64,000 nt of DNA from [Phialemoniopsis] sp. UDSM-2020 (taxonomy: Eukaryota > Ascomycota > Sordariomycetes > Thyridiales > Thyridiaceae), in assembly GCA_018873225.1 (NCBI GenBank), contig JAEILZ010000008.1, positions 1,736,001 through 1,800,000 of the forward strand, given 5' to 3'. Made by a program: the position numbers and the translations under genes. The notes below the pieces were generated by a model. The model saw nothing but the letters and a program-made list of their open reading frames with translations. It did not search any database and had not been told where the DNA came from. Shown here one piece after another: positions 29,607 to 41,648 of this stretch. Numbering within the stretch: position 1 is the first letter of the stretch; the number at the start of each line of letters is the position of its first letter.

Positions 29607-30572
29607 TTTGAGTTCTTGATGACTGAAGGTACTAAGGATTGGTTGCTTGGAACTGGGCTGAGTTTGTCAAGACCGTATAAGAGAAAGGTGGATAAAGAAG
29701 ATGGCGCCCCGAATCCAAGAGGAGGATATGGGGAGCATTTTAAAAGCTCCTGGTCAATGGAAGCGGGGAGCTCATCGAGCCAACGAGGGAGCATCAGACA
29801 GCTCGGTGCCATCCATGTTCTTCTCATGCAAGAGATCGGGCAGGCAGCTTGGTTTCAAGGCTTCCATGGCTGCCTGGTTTGATAAGCTGTAGCACTTGCA
29901 TGATGCACAAAAGTGACTGCAGGAGAAAGGCATCCAATCGCCGATGCAATTGTCCAGAACAAAGTGCCCGGATTGGGGACACATAAGAGGTCTGGTGGAG
30001 GGCAGTGCACAAGCTAATGCAGTCTCTCGAAAGGCTGCTCCAGTTGCGAGAACGCCTCAGCTGTCACGGATGCTGGAACGGGTCATTTGGATGCCTCTTT
30101 TTGCTCGGCATCCTTGCTCCACCAGCACCGTCTACTTAGTACTCAAGGCCAAGGCAGCCATCTCTGGAAATTCAGCCCCCAACACCCACCCCATGCAGCC
30201 AAGTCAAGACAAGGCTGAATGCTACGGACGATGAATTCAAATGTAAAGAGTCTCACTCATGCAGACTTGGTCAAGATGAAATGCAAACGAGTACTGTGGT
30301 TTTGTCTTGTTGGGCCAGTCGCTTGAACTCCCCGTAAATTCATGTTTCCGCTTTGCTATTGAAGCCCCTCGCTCTCTATTTTCAAACCGGCATGATGCAT
30401 GCTATAAAACCCAATCAGCCTTACAACTCCGCAGTTCCCATCCAACCCCCGGTGTCATCGCACGTCATCACTGTGTGTTGACAGCACTACAAAGTGGTAT
30501 TTACGACACCTATACTTTTTGTGATATATAACCGGAAAACACAAAGCCCTTGTCAATCCACTAGAGAGAAAT
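29607..30572. other. Intergenic, AAA ATPase 5' side to IMPDH 3' end
   Basis: About 970 bp holding the AAA ATPase promoter and the IMPDH 3' flank. Short frames only; no RNA gene or repeat recognised. Confidence 0.55.
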
Positions 30573-32528
30573 CTAAGCATAGAGCTTCTTCTCGTAAGAC
30601 TCCATGTTCACACCTCCCTCAAGCTGAGCACTGGCTGTTCGAATTTCGAACCGCAGAGTGCCGTTCAGAGCACACTCATGGAGCTCCTGAAGGCTGACCC
30701 TTCCGCAGTCCTGCAGGGAGTGCTTGAGACCAGCTGCGAGGTAGGGCAGGAAGCGACCGATTGATCTGTAGTACACAGTTAGCAAAGAGTCTTCACATAT
30801 TGCAGGTGGAAACATACCCTCGGTGAGCAACGGCACCCGAGACACCCTGGGCAACCAGAACACTATCACCCTCCGAGAAGTAACGCGCGGTTCCGGCGTT
30901 GCTGGCCTGGCTGTCCTTGCCACCGCCACCGGCCTTCTTGTCCTGCATGGCATCAATGCTACCCATTCCACGGTAGGCCTTGACCAGCTTGCCCTCTCGG
31001 GAAACGAAGGAGGTACCAGGCGACTCGGTGGTTCCAGCTAGCAGGCCACCCATCATGACCGTAGAAGCACCTAGCGCGAGACCCTTGACAATGTGGCCCA
31101 CGTTCTGGATACCACCATCAGCAATGCAGGGCACACCAAACTTGGCGGCAAAGGCGCTGACGCTGTAGACAGCGGTGGCCTGAGGACGGCCGACAGCCAT
31201 GACCTCCTGGGTGATGCATGCACTACCGCTGCCCATACCGATACGCAGACCATCGACGCCAGCGGCAATCAGGGAAGCAGCCTGCTCCCTGGTCACCACG
31301 TTACCGCCAATGACGTCCAGGTCGGGGTACGTCTTCTTGACCCACTTGATCATGTCAATCTGGTACATGCTGTTGCCCTGGCTGCTGTCCAGGATGACGA
31401 TGTCGAGACCAGCTTCGACCAGCTTAGCGAGACGGACCTTGTCCTCGGGGCGGGTGCCAATGGCAGCAGCGCAGATCAGCTGCTTCGAGTCTGGCAGCTT
31501 GGAGGCCAGAGGGAAGTTGTAGTTCTTGGTCAAGTCGGAACGGGAAATCATAGACACAAGGTTGCCCGCCTGATCGACGATGGGCAGTTTGCCCTTCTTC
31601 GACTTGGAAAGGATTTTGTTTGCCTCTGGGAGGTTGACTCCGCTAGGGGCGGTAATGAGGTCGGTGACCATGACGTTGGACACGGGCTGCTTCAAGTCCT
31701 CCTCGAACTGGATGTCTCGGTTCGTGACGATGCCCAGCAACTTGGAGCCAAGCTTTCCGGTCTCTAAAGTTCAGGCGGTCAGCCAATGTCTCTCTCAACT
31801 TGATGATATAAAAGCGTGATAAGTCATGTTTGCTTCAGTCATTCTAAAATTATTCTCCCCATGACATTTCTGTCTTGTACGGTGGAACGAAAGTTAAATT
31901 GAATTTGGCTATAATCATGTGAAGCGAGGTGGCAGCAATACCCAACACTTGTTGAGCAAATTGTTGCTTTTTTAGGCATAGGCATAAAGATGGAAGAGAC
32001 GTTGAGGGAGATTGAGATGGTTGGCAACTCACCAGTCACAGGGAAACCTCCGAATCCCCACTTCTCCTTCAGGGCCTTGGCCTCGCCGACAGTGGTGTCT
32101 CGCTTGATAACAACAGGATCCATAATAAAGCCGTTCTCGTAGCGCTTGACCTTGCGGACCATGTCGGCTTGGGCATCGGGAGAGCAGTTGTGGTGGATGA
32201 CACCCAGACCGCCCTGCAGAGCCATGTGAATGGCCATCTCGTGCTCGGTGACGGTGTCCATGGGAGAGGAGACGAAAGGTGTCTTGAGCGAGATCCTCTT
32301 GGTGATGGGTGAGTCGAGCGAGACTTCAGAGGCAGGGAAGCCAATGTAGCCGGGCTGGAGGAGGAAATCGTTGTAGGTAAGACCTCCATTGGCCTTGGAG
32401 TCCATCAACTCGTGGATGCTGAGGCCATCGAGGTTGCTGTACTCCTTGAGAGCAGCTTCGGCATTCTTGTAATCCAGGAACTTGGAGTTCCCGTTTACGT
32501 TGCTGACGACGCCGTTGGAGAAAGGCAT
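30573..32528 (-). CDS. Inosine-5'-monophosphate dehydrogenase
   Basis: NAD-dependent oxidation of IMP to XMP, the committed step of GMP synthesis, in the cytosol. Minus-strand exons 32528-32033, 31763-30818 and 30765-30573 give 544 residues. The introns are 268 nt (donor GTGAGT) and 52 nt (donor GTATGT, branch GCTAAC). Visible landmarks are the substrate barrel start [29 protein letters not shown], and two CBS domains (about 115-235, [19 protein letters not shown]). The NAD-site ILDSSQGNS, the catalytic loop [13 protein letters not shown] with Cys near 348, the phosphate site [20 protein letters not shown], the [10 protein letters not shown] flap and the C-terminal [11 protein letters not shown] are also present. 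The loop reads SAC where animal enzymes have SIC. Divergent from the IQGAP gene. Confidence 0.96.
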
Positions 32529-33605
32529 TTTGAGAAAAGACTTCGGGCTATAAAAATGTAAGCTTTCCGTCGTTGCGAGAAAAATAGCATGATTTGTCAG
32601 GCTCGTGAGAGCCGGAGCCAAAGGCAGGTCGCCGGCAACATTCTATATAACAGTGTCAACGTACCTATACTGTGATTTCACACTCAGAAAGCACGGAGAA
32701 GTCGAGTTCGAAGGAAACCAAAGAATATGATCAGCTAGCAGACTGGTTTGACAGTTGCATAAATCTTTCAATGGTGTCTTCTCCCCATTAGAAGGAAAGA
32801 AAAAAAAAGAAGAGAGAAGCGAAAGGCCGGCGATCCACTGAAAACTTTTTGTAAGCTCCTGCCACACACCCCGCTCCACCAAGCTTCGAGACCGCTGTAG
32901 GGTCCAGTCTCGTCTGGTCCCTGCTGAAGTAGCACACTTGCGGGGCATTTTGAGAGGAGCGGTCAGTGCAGGTGGCTGTTCGGGTATCTTATCGATAAGC
33001 CATAACGCGATAAGACCGGTACTTTCCAAGATCCGGGCTCCGGCGATGTGCTCCATTTTTAGTGTGGTCTGTGCTGGCCGCAGATTGTCTGAATTCTAGA
33101 CGTGACGTATTAAAATGGAGTGGGTTTTTAAGTGGGCTGGATCGTAGCCAGGGTTGGTCACGAAAATGGCAAGTAAACAAACAATGTGCCGATTGCCTGG
33201 GCGACTGCGCATCCCGAACAGAACGAAAATAGGAACCCCTCCTCCGCCAGCCTCCCTGGAATGCGGCCAGATACTAGGGCTCTCCTTTCAGACGTCAATT
33301 ATTCACGGCTGAATCTGGCATGAGGTTATCCCCAGAATTTTAATCACTGCATACTTTTCATCGTGTCATTCCTTGCCCAGTCCGTTTGCGCTGTGCGCGC
33401 CTTGACAGTTTTCAGCCAAATCTTGCCCAGTTCGCCCTCAACATATCCAGCGTCGCATAACAACACAATACTTCGCAACGATCCTCAACTCTCTTAGCAT
33501 GCTCAGCGTTTCAGTCGCAAAGCTGTGATGTTGTCGCCGGTTCATCAGATTTCTTATGCTACGATCTCCAAGCGCAGGCACCCACCGTTATAAGCATCGT
33601 CAAAG
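32529..33605. promoter_or_regulatory. Divergent promoter region of IMPDH and IQGAP genes
   Basis: About 1.08 kb between divergent starts. An A/G tract (32801-32820) and CT-rich patches near 33360-33480 are visible. No third gene is supported; a minus frame at 32643-33056 is unrecognised. Confidence 0.55.
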
Positions 33606-36600
33606 ATGTACCGACAGCATCCCCTGCGGCAATCACAGACAGTCGATTACTCGGTGAATCGCCAGCCATCTACCGCTTCCTCTTCAGCCTCATCCGGCTA
33701 TTCCTATACGTCTGATCTCAGTACTGTCAGCAGCATGTCTTCTGCTTATTCTAACGGATATGCCTCTCTCGGTCACAAACGGGGCAAGAGCGAGGTCAGC
33801 CGACTATCAGCATCCTTCTCCGGGCTCGACGTTTCGCAACCTCAGTCGAATACCACCGATCTGTACAGCACTGCTCGGAGATCACTGCGCCCGCTCCCCC
33901 AGGCTCCCGGCCCGGCGCCGACGACTTCCAAAGGTAGTCCCGGTCGCCATGAACGGGGACAAAGCGTCGACATCGGCAAGCTTTCCTTGTCCGACGCGGG
34001 TCGATTTGCGCCATCTCCGCCTCGCGTATCTGCCATCCGTCCGACTTCCATGCTCTTGACCAGATCCGACTCGATCAACCGAGGAGGCAGCGCAGCCGTC
34101 GCCCATGCTCATGCCCATGCCCCGTCTCCTGCACCCCACCATTCGCATACTGCGTCGCTCCCTGCGCCAGACTTGGAGAGCTTGGGCAGGTCTTCCACCA
34201 ACCAGCTCCGCACCCTGTCCAAGCTAGCACAAGTTGGGTCTGTAGATGGATTCGCCCTCAGTGCTCCTACACAAGAAGTTGTCGGACTCAAGGGTCGACG
34301 CCGCCTTCAAAGAACCGACACCGAGAAAGCAGGTCGTCCTGGCCAACGTAGTGGGGGCTACGGATGGGAGGGCAGGAATTGGATGGATAAGCAACGGCAG
34401 TTTCTTCAGGCCTACGAGTATCTTTGCCATATCGGAGAGGCAAAGGAGTGGATCGAGGACATCATTCATCGGCCCATTCCGCCAATTGTCGAGTTGGAGG
34501 AGGCTCTAAGGGACGGCGTCACGCTTGCTGAAGTTGTCGAGGCCCTCAACCCCGATCGGCGGTACAAGATCTTCCAACATCCGCGGCTTCAGTACCGACA
34601 CTCTGACAACATCGCCATCTTCTTCCGCTATTTAGACGAGGTTGAGCTGCCTGATCTTTTCCGTTTCGAGTTGATCGATCTCTACGAGAAGAAGAACATC
34701 CCCAAGGTCATTTACTGCATCCATGCTCTCAGCTGGCTGCTTTTCCGGAAAGGTATAGTCGATTTCCGCATCGGCAACCTAGTCGGTCAGCTTGAGTTCG
34801 AACATCACGAACTGGAAGCCATGCAGAAAGGCCTTGATAAGCTGGGAGTCAACATGCCTACTTTCGGTAATATGGGAGCCGACTTTGGTGTGGAGCCGAG
34901 CCCCGAGCCTGAAGAGACAGAGGAAGAGAGAATCGACAGGGAACTCGCAGAAAACGAAGCGAGCATTGTGGACCTCCAGGCGCAGGTCCGGGGTGCATTG
35001 GTTCGTATGAATCTAGGAAGCACGATGCAACAGCTATGGGATGTGGAGGACTGGATAGTAGATCTCCAGGCACGCATACGAGGTGATTGGGCCCGACAAA
35101 TCATCGACTACCGACTACAGATGAGACGCTTTGCCGTGGATCTTCAGAGTGCGGCCCGTGGCTATCTGGTGCGACGACGTGAAGTGCAGAAAGAGCAGTT
35201 CTGGAAGAGCAAAGAACGGGACATCCTCAAACTTCAGAGTTTGATCCGAGCGAACAAAGTTCGCAGCCAGGTACGCGAGACGCGATCTCACTTACTCCAA
35301 TGTGCGGCACCAGTGCGCGAGGTGCAAGCTGTGTTCAGGGGCTACCTGGCACGCCGGAAGGTCGACGACCAACGACAGGAGACGAGTCGCATGACTGGTC
35401 CTATAGCAGATCTCCAGTCGGCCATTCGCGGAATGTCGTTGAGGAGGCGGCTTGACGACGAGGCGGAGTTCTTGAGGAGCCAGGCTCATATCATTCGTGG
35501 TCTGCAGTCTGCTGCAAGGGCCATGCTGACGAGAAATCAGATCGATCGACGAAGAGAGACTCTCCTCCACTTTACTCCGACGTGGGAGTCTCTGCAAGCC
35601 GTAGCCCGGGGCCGCCTTGCACGAGTCAATGTCAACGCCCTTCGTTCCGAGTTGAAGCAGCACTTGCCCGCCCTGTCAGTTCTGCAGTCATGCATCAGAG
35701 CCGCTGCAGTACGCAGAGACGTAGCAGAAACCCTACAATGCCTGGACAACTATGCTGTTCCCACAACCGAGTTGCAATCACTGGTTCGCGGCATGCTACT
35801 ACGTCGACGTATGGCGGCCGACGCCAAGTCGCTGGCGCGCCAGACAGTCAAGATCACGGAGCTGCAAAGCCGCATCCGCGGTCATCTGTTCAGGAAGCAA
35901 CACTTCGATTTCCTGGACCGGTTACGAGCAAACGAGCAGGAAGTCGTGTCTCTTCAAGCCCTAGGCCGGGCAATGCTTCTTCGGGAAGAGGTCGGTGCTC
36001 TGCTCGCCGAGCTCGACGAGCAGGAGGACTCCATAATCGAGATGCAAGCGGCCGCCAAGGCTTTCATTGTCAGGGCCCAATACGCAGAGAAGAAGCGCTT
36101 CTTCAAGGAGAACATGCAAAAAGTCGTCAAGATCCAAAGCTTCGTACGAGCGAAGCTACAAGGAGAGGCATACAAGAGTCTCACCACCGGCAAGAACCCT
36201 CCTGTTGGTGCCGTCAAGAATTTTGTTCACCTGCTTAACGACAGCGACTTTGACTTCAACGAAGAAGTCGAGTTCGAGAGAATGCGAAAGACCGTCGTTC
36301 AGCAGGTCCGCCAGAACGAGATGCTCGAGCAGTACATCGATCAGCTCGATATCAAAATCGCTCTGTTGGTGAAGAACAAGATTACGTTAGACGAGGTCGT
36401 CAGGCATCAGAGCAACTTTGGTGGCCATACCGGTACCCTACTCGCCAACAGTACCATGGCATCCGCGAACCACTTTGATCTCAAAGCCCTCAACAAAAGC
36501 TCACGAAAGAAGCTGGAGTTGTACCAGCAGCTTTTCTTCAACCTACAAACGCAGCCGCAATACCTAGCAAGGCTTTTCAGGCGTGTTCGTGAGCAAGGAA

Positions 36601-38651
36601 CGGCGGAGAAAGAGTGCAAGCGCATTGAGCACCTGATGATGGGTCTTTTCGGTTACGCCCAAAAGCGCCGTGAAGAGTACTACCTCCTGAAGCTGATAGC
36701 GCGGTCTATTCGCGAAGAAGTGGACGGGATGGGCTCTGTTCAGGAGTTCCTTCGGGGAAACTTCTTCTGGTCCAAGCTGCTTAGCAACTACACACGATCT
36801 CCTCGGGACAGAAAATATCTGCGCGACCTATTGGGACCGTTGATCCGGGACAACATTGTCGAAGACCCAGCGCTAGACCTCGAAAGCGACCCAATGCAAA
36901 TCTACCGCTCTGCTATCAACAACGAGGAGTTGAGTACTGGTAGGCCGAGCCAAAGGCCTCTGGACGTTCCTCGCGAAGTTGCCATCAAAGACCCCGAAAC
37001 TAGAGAGCTATTCATCGACCACCTTCGAGATCTGCGTCACATCTGCGACCAATTTTTGATGGCTCTTGAAGATCTCCTCCCTCGGCTGCCTTATGGTCTA
37101 CGATTCCTCTGCCGCCAGATGTATGAGGCTCTGTGTCAACATTTCAAACGCGAGCCACAGCCACAGCTCCTCCAGTTCATCGGAAACTGGCTGTGGAAGT
37201 TCTACTTACAGCCGGCCCTAACGGCTCCGGAGAACGTGGGTGTCATTGAGAAGCAACTCAGTCCGCTACAGAAGCGCAATTTGAGTGAGGTTGCGAAGGT
37301 GCTCAGTCAGACCGCTGCGGGCCGCATGTTTGGCGGGGAGAATATCTATCTCCAGCCGTTAAATGCTTTCCTCACGGAATCTATCGAGCGTTTCCATAAC
37401 ATCATGAGGCAACTGATCTCAGTGCCCGATGCAGAAAGCACCTTCGACATTGACGAGTTCAACGATCTGTACGCCAAGAACAAACCCACCCTCTACATCA
37501 AGATGACGGACATCTTTGCCATCCACAACCTGGTCGCCACGGAGTTACCTGACATCTGTCCAAACAGGGACGATATGCTCAGGGAAATTATGCAGGAGCT
37601 TGGTAGTGCGAAGAACAATGAGAGCGAGATGACTGCCGCAGGTTCATCTGATATTCAGATGTTCCTAACCCCAAAACTACACGACCACGAAGACCCGGAA
37701 GCCCAAGTCAAGGCTCTATTCATGGAGACGAAACGCTGCATCTTGTATATTATACGGGTGCAGACCGGGCCCAGTCTTCTTGACATTCTGGTGAAGCCGA
37801 TTGCGCCAGAAGACGAGCACAAATGGCAGGTCCTTCTGCACGAAGAGTTTGCTGCCGGCAACAACACGAAGGGCGCCTACTCCGATGCTAACATGATCGA
37901 TGTGTCGAGAATGTCCTACTACGAGCTGAAGCGGAGCGCTCTGGAGAACGTCATGCGACTGGAGCATATGGGCCGTATCTCAAAGCACAACAACTATCAA
38001 GATATTCTCAATGCCATCGCCCTAGATATCCGTACCAAGAGCCGACGGAGGGTTCAGAGGCAGCGCGAGCTAGACGGCGTGCGTCTCACTCTCAATAACC
38101 TGCATGAGAAGGCCAAATACCTCGAGCAGCAGCGCAAGAGCTATGACGACTACATCGAGTCGGCCATGGCTACTCTGCAGAAGAACAAAGGGTAAGTTTC
38201 TCATCATTCACCTCTTAAGAGTTCAGTTTTATAGACTAACGAAACCTGCCCCCTCAACAGCAAAAAGCGGTTCCTTCTCCCCTTTACCAAGCAGTACAAT
38301 CACCAGCGCGAACTTGAGCGTAGTGGTCGCGTTCCCAAATTCGGCTCTTTCAAGTACTCGGCCCGCTCCCTGTCGGACAAAGGCGTCCTCGTCGGCTGGG
38401 CCGGCGTCGCTGACCGCGACTGGGACAAGATTGACCTTACCATCTCGTGTGATGAAGTCGGCGTCTTCACCATCGAGGGCTCACGCAGCCACATTCAAAT
38501 TCCAGGCGCCAGCGCCCTCGTGCCCATCGAGGACCTCCTGCAAGCGCAGTTTGAAGCGCACCAGTTCATGAACTTGTTCGAGGGCAACCTGAGACTCAAC
38601 GTGAACTTGCTGCTGCATCTGCTGTACAAAAAGTTCTATCGGACGCAGTGA
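33606..38651 (+). CDS. IQGAP-type cytokinesis scaffold (Iqg1/Rng2 homologue)
   Basis: Actin-binding scaffold of the contractile actin ring and polarity sites. Exons 33606-38191 and 38261-38651 (69-nt intron, donor GTAAGT, branch ACTAAC) give 1658 residues. The N-terminal 250 residues are Ser/Pro-rich and disordered. A calponin-homology domain follows (about 258-400; LCHIGEAKEWIEDII, LRDGVTLAEVVEALNP). About fourteen degenerate IQ repeats come next (about 455-870), each with a LQ...(A/I)RG...R core, the calmodulin/light-chain binding region. A RasGAP-related domain (about 1000-1330) contains the FLRGNFFWSKLLSNYTRSPRD and LPYGLRFLCRQMYEAL blocks. A RasGAP C-terminal domain (about 1470-1640) includes the second exon, KRFLLPFTKQYNHQREL. 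The order and size match fungal IQGAPs. Upstream partner polarity genes include Spa2 in the same window. Confidence 0.94.
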
Positions 38652-39352
38652 GAGGCAGGATGAGCACACAAGAGAGAGGCCTAGGTGTTCATTTCAGTGT
38701 GGGGTGTCACAGGGATAGAAATATGACGGGACGATGATGTTTGACGAGCGATGGGGCATTTGTTTTCACGCATAATGCATTGATGGGATGGCGCGTCGAG
38801 ATAGGTTCATCTTTGGCTTGTTGATTTCTGTCTAGTAATGACTTTGTAGAGGGGTGTCAAGGGTCCACGGCGTTCTTCAACGAGTCTGTGTGTAGGCTCA
38901 GGAACGCTCATCGAGCCGGAAACCATTCTACTGCATTCGAACGTATGGATATTCATGTTGTTGATGAAAGGAGGAAACACGCAGGGTTCTGTGTTATTCA
39001 GGTACATATATACATCTTCACACCGCATTATCTTCAGTTGCCATATTCCCTGTGATTCGTAGGTCCAAGGTATCCTGTGCAATACCAAAGAATGGGATTT
39101 CTCACAGCAGTCAATTCGAGGTTGCATATCCGTAAAGAGTCCATATCAATTCTTCAGTTGATGTATCTGCATCCAGAACTGTATCGATAATCAAACTTGG
39201 TATATAATCGCGCTCATGCCCATTTCATCCCAGAACCCATCCCGTCCCGTATCACATTACCCCTTTTTATATGCTCGCAGGAAAAATCCACAACATAAAC
39301 TCCTAGCTCTACGCAAAAGTGAAAGTCTGGGAAGAAGACAAGAGCAGCTTAT
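38652..39352. other. Intergenic, convergent 3' ends
   Basis: About 700 bp between the 3' ends of the IQGAP and MFS genes. Short frames only; presumed 3' UTRs. Confidence 0.6.
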
Positions 39353-41648
39353 CTAGCCCTCGAACTCGTCATCCCCCTGCTTGGACCGCCAATTCGGGTC
39401 GTTCATGCTGTGCTCCAAGTCCTTCCCTCCCGCTGACATGCTCCGGAGCCGCACGTGTCCCGTTGCCTGAGAGGCGATGGTGCTGCTGCGCTTGATGCTC
39501 TGCGGCGAGAGCGGCGGCGACACGGGCGCTAGCTCGTCCGGCTCCGGGACCACTGTCTCCTCGGGCACACGCTCGGCATTGGCCAGCGTCCGCCGCGCAG
39601 CACTGTGCGCCAGTTCTCCATCGTCGTCGTCGTCCTGATCATTGTCCAGCATCGCCTCCTCGTAGAGCTCCTCAATGTCCCGCGCGTCGACGGGGCGATA
39701 GGGGCCCTCGCCCTCACGCATGAAGAAGGGAGGCACGGCGCCCAGGGTAGCGATGACGGCGAGCGTCCACCAGCCCGTGATCATGTAGCCGCGCTGTACG
39801 CCCCAGGTAAAGGCGGATCCCGTCAGCGCAGGCCCGATGGCTCTGCCGACGCCGCTGAATGTCGTGGCAAAGCCGTTGAGGGTGCCCAGGATCTTGAGGG
39901 AGGGGGCGGCGTTGGTGAGCATGATGGTGATGCAAGGAAACCCGATAATGCCGATGAAACCCTTGACGAGGAGAATAAGAGCCAAGGAGACGTAGCGCCA
40001 CTGTTCGGATTGTAGAAGGCCAGTGTACGGCGTCACGAGGTAGACGATCGGGTACAGGAGCACTGCAATCCAGTCAGAATTGGGGCCTCGTAGTTGAAAG
40101 CAATGAAGGGCGTGCGAAACCTACTTGCAAGTTGATAGCATTTCAGCGAGCCGAAACGCGTACACAGGGGCGGGAAGATGAAGAACTGGATAATGCCACA
40201 CGCCACGCCATAGGCGGTGAAGATGGTTCCTATTTGCCCAGACTCCAAGCCAAATCCCCCAGAGAACTTGAACGGTAGTTTAGTATTGTCCTTGTCAGGG
40301 ACCTGTGTGGGATAGTTGAGAAACACCGGAAGCACTTGATCATAGGCGACGGAGTGCAGTGCAAGGAATGTGTAGCACACCAGAGCCATGACGGTGTCGT
40401 AGGTGAAAATATCGCGGGTCTTAGGTTCGGGGGTCAGGTCCGCTATCAAATCGGAGGGATCTCTCTCGTCCTGCGTGAGCAGAGGAGCAGAGGCCTCGGC
40501 ATCAACGAATGAATGTCTTCGTAAATGAGGATCAGGGTGGCGATGAAAGGACCGCGTGAGCTTCTCACCGAGAACCAGACCCCAGTCCTTGGTGTGTTTC
40601 TTGCTCTCTAGGGTTTCCTACAACATGTTAGGCGGCAAGTTCCCGGCAAGGGAACGATATGTGGACGTACCTCGAGAAACAAGGCAGCGGTGATGACGGA
40701 TAATAAAAAGAAGACGCAAGCCACAAGATTGGGCAGCGCGAAAGGGAACTTCTTCAGAAACTCAATCCTGCCGAATAGTGAAGGGTATTGCTCTGCAGGT
40801 TTCGCAAAGAAACCACCGAAGGCAGGACCAAAGACTGATCCTATTGACCAAACCAACGGCATAATAGAGAAGGCCTTTGGCTGAAGGACCTTTTCGGGGA
40901 CCATCTCTGCGACCATGGTCCGGATGATACCAACTAGAGTGTTGATCAGTCCGGCGTGTTCCTGGGTCATCTTGTGACTGTTCACGGCGAATACGCACCA
41001 TTTCCATTTCCAGCGCCCAGGATGGCTCTGACAGCGATGGCCATCGGCAGAGTAGTTGCTATTCCCCAGAAAAAGAAGCACACCATTGTGCAGAAGAGAC
41101 CAATAAGGATCGTAGGTTTTCGGCCTATCCGGTCAGATGCCCAACCCCAGGGCACGGCAGTGACACTTTGGGATATGGAGAAGATGGCTCCAACAATCCC
41201 AGCCCATTTTGCAATATCATTCTTGCTGATTCCGAAACCCTGAATCATCTCTGGGAGGTAGGGGAAGACAGAGGTCAGGGCGAGAGGCTCTGAAAAGCGA
41301 ACAACAGCTGAAGTGCCCGTTAGCATACTCGTCAGCAGAGGTGATAAGAAACGAGAATTGCATAAGACATGCCATGACTAGCCGCGGCCGCTTTGAACCC
41401 ATCTGTGCTGGAGTAACTGGGCGAGAAAAAGCCTTATGGAGAACGTCGTGCAGCCGGCCTCAACGGAAGAGAGCAGGAGCATCACGTTGCAAATCCCAGT
41501 AGGCGGGATTGTCCAGTTGAAGACAGAGCAAGAAACGCTAATCAAGTATAGCCAAACAGAAACAAGAGAGCACTTTGGCTATTATCAAAAACTTACCGAG
41601 AATCGCCAGCTGCTTGGTCGGCAGCCTGGGCTCTATGTCTTTGACCAT
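39353..41648 (-). CDS. MFS transporter
   Basis: Major facilitator membrane transporter; substrate not known. Minus-strand exons 41648-41597, 41307-40999, 40933-40671, 40617-40125 and 40062-39353 give 608 residues, with every phase closing. The short first exon encodes MVKDIEPRLPTKQLAIL and joins AVVRFSEPLALTSVFPYLPEM. MFS motif A appears as GWASDRIGRKP, followed by an ILIGLFCTMVCFFFWG segment. GNGNVGIIRTMVAEMVPEK and SIGSVFGPAFGG are typical of the fungal group related to yeast YCR023C and plant ZIFL transporters. A long cytoplasmic loop (after ETLESKKH) separates the halves. The C-terminal tail is hydrophilic and acidic with Ser clusters. Intron 1 (289 nt) is longer than the others and contains an alternative Met frame, so the 5' end is the least certain part. 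Confidence 0.88.
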
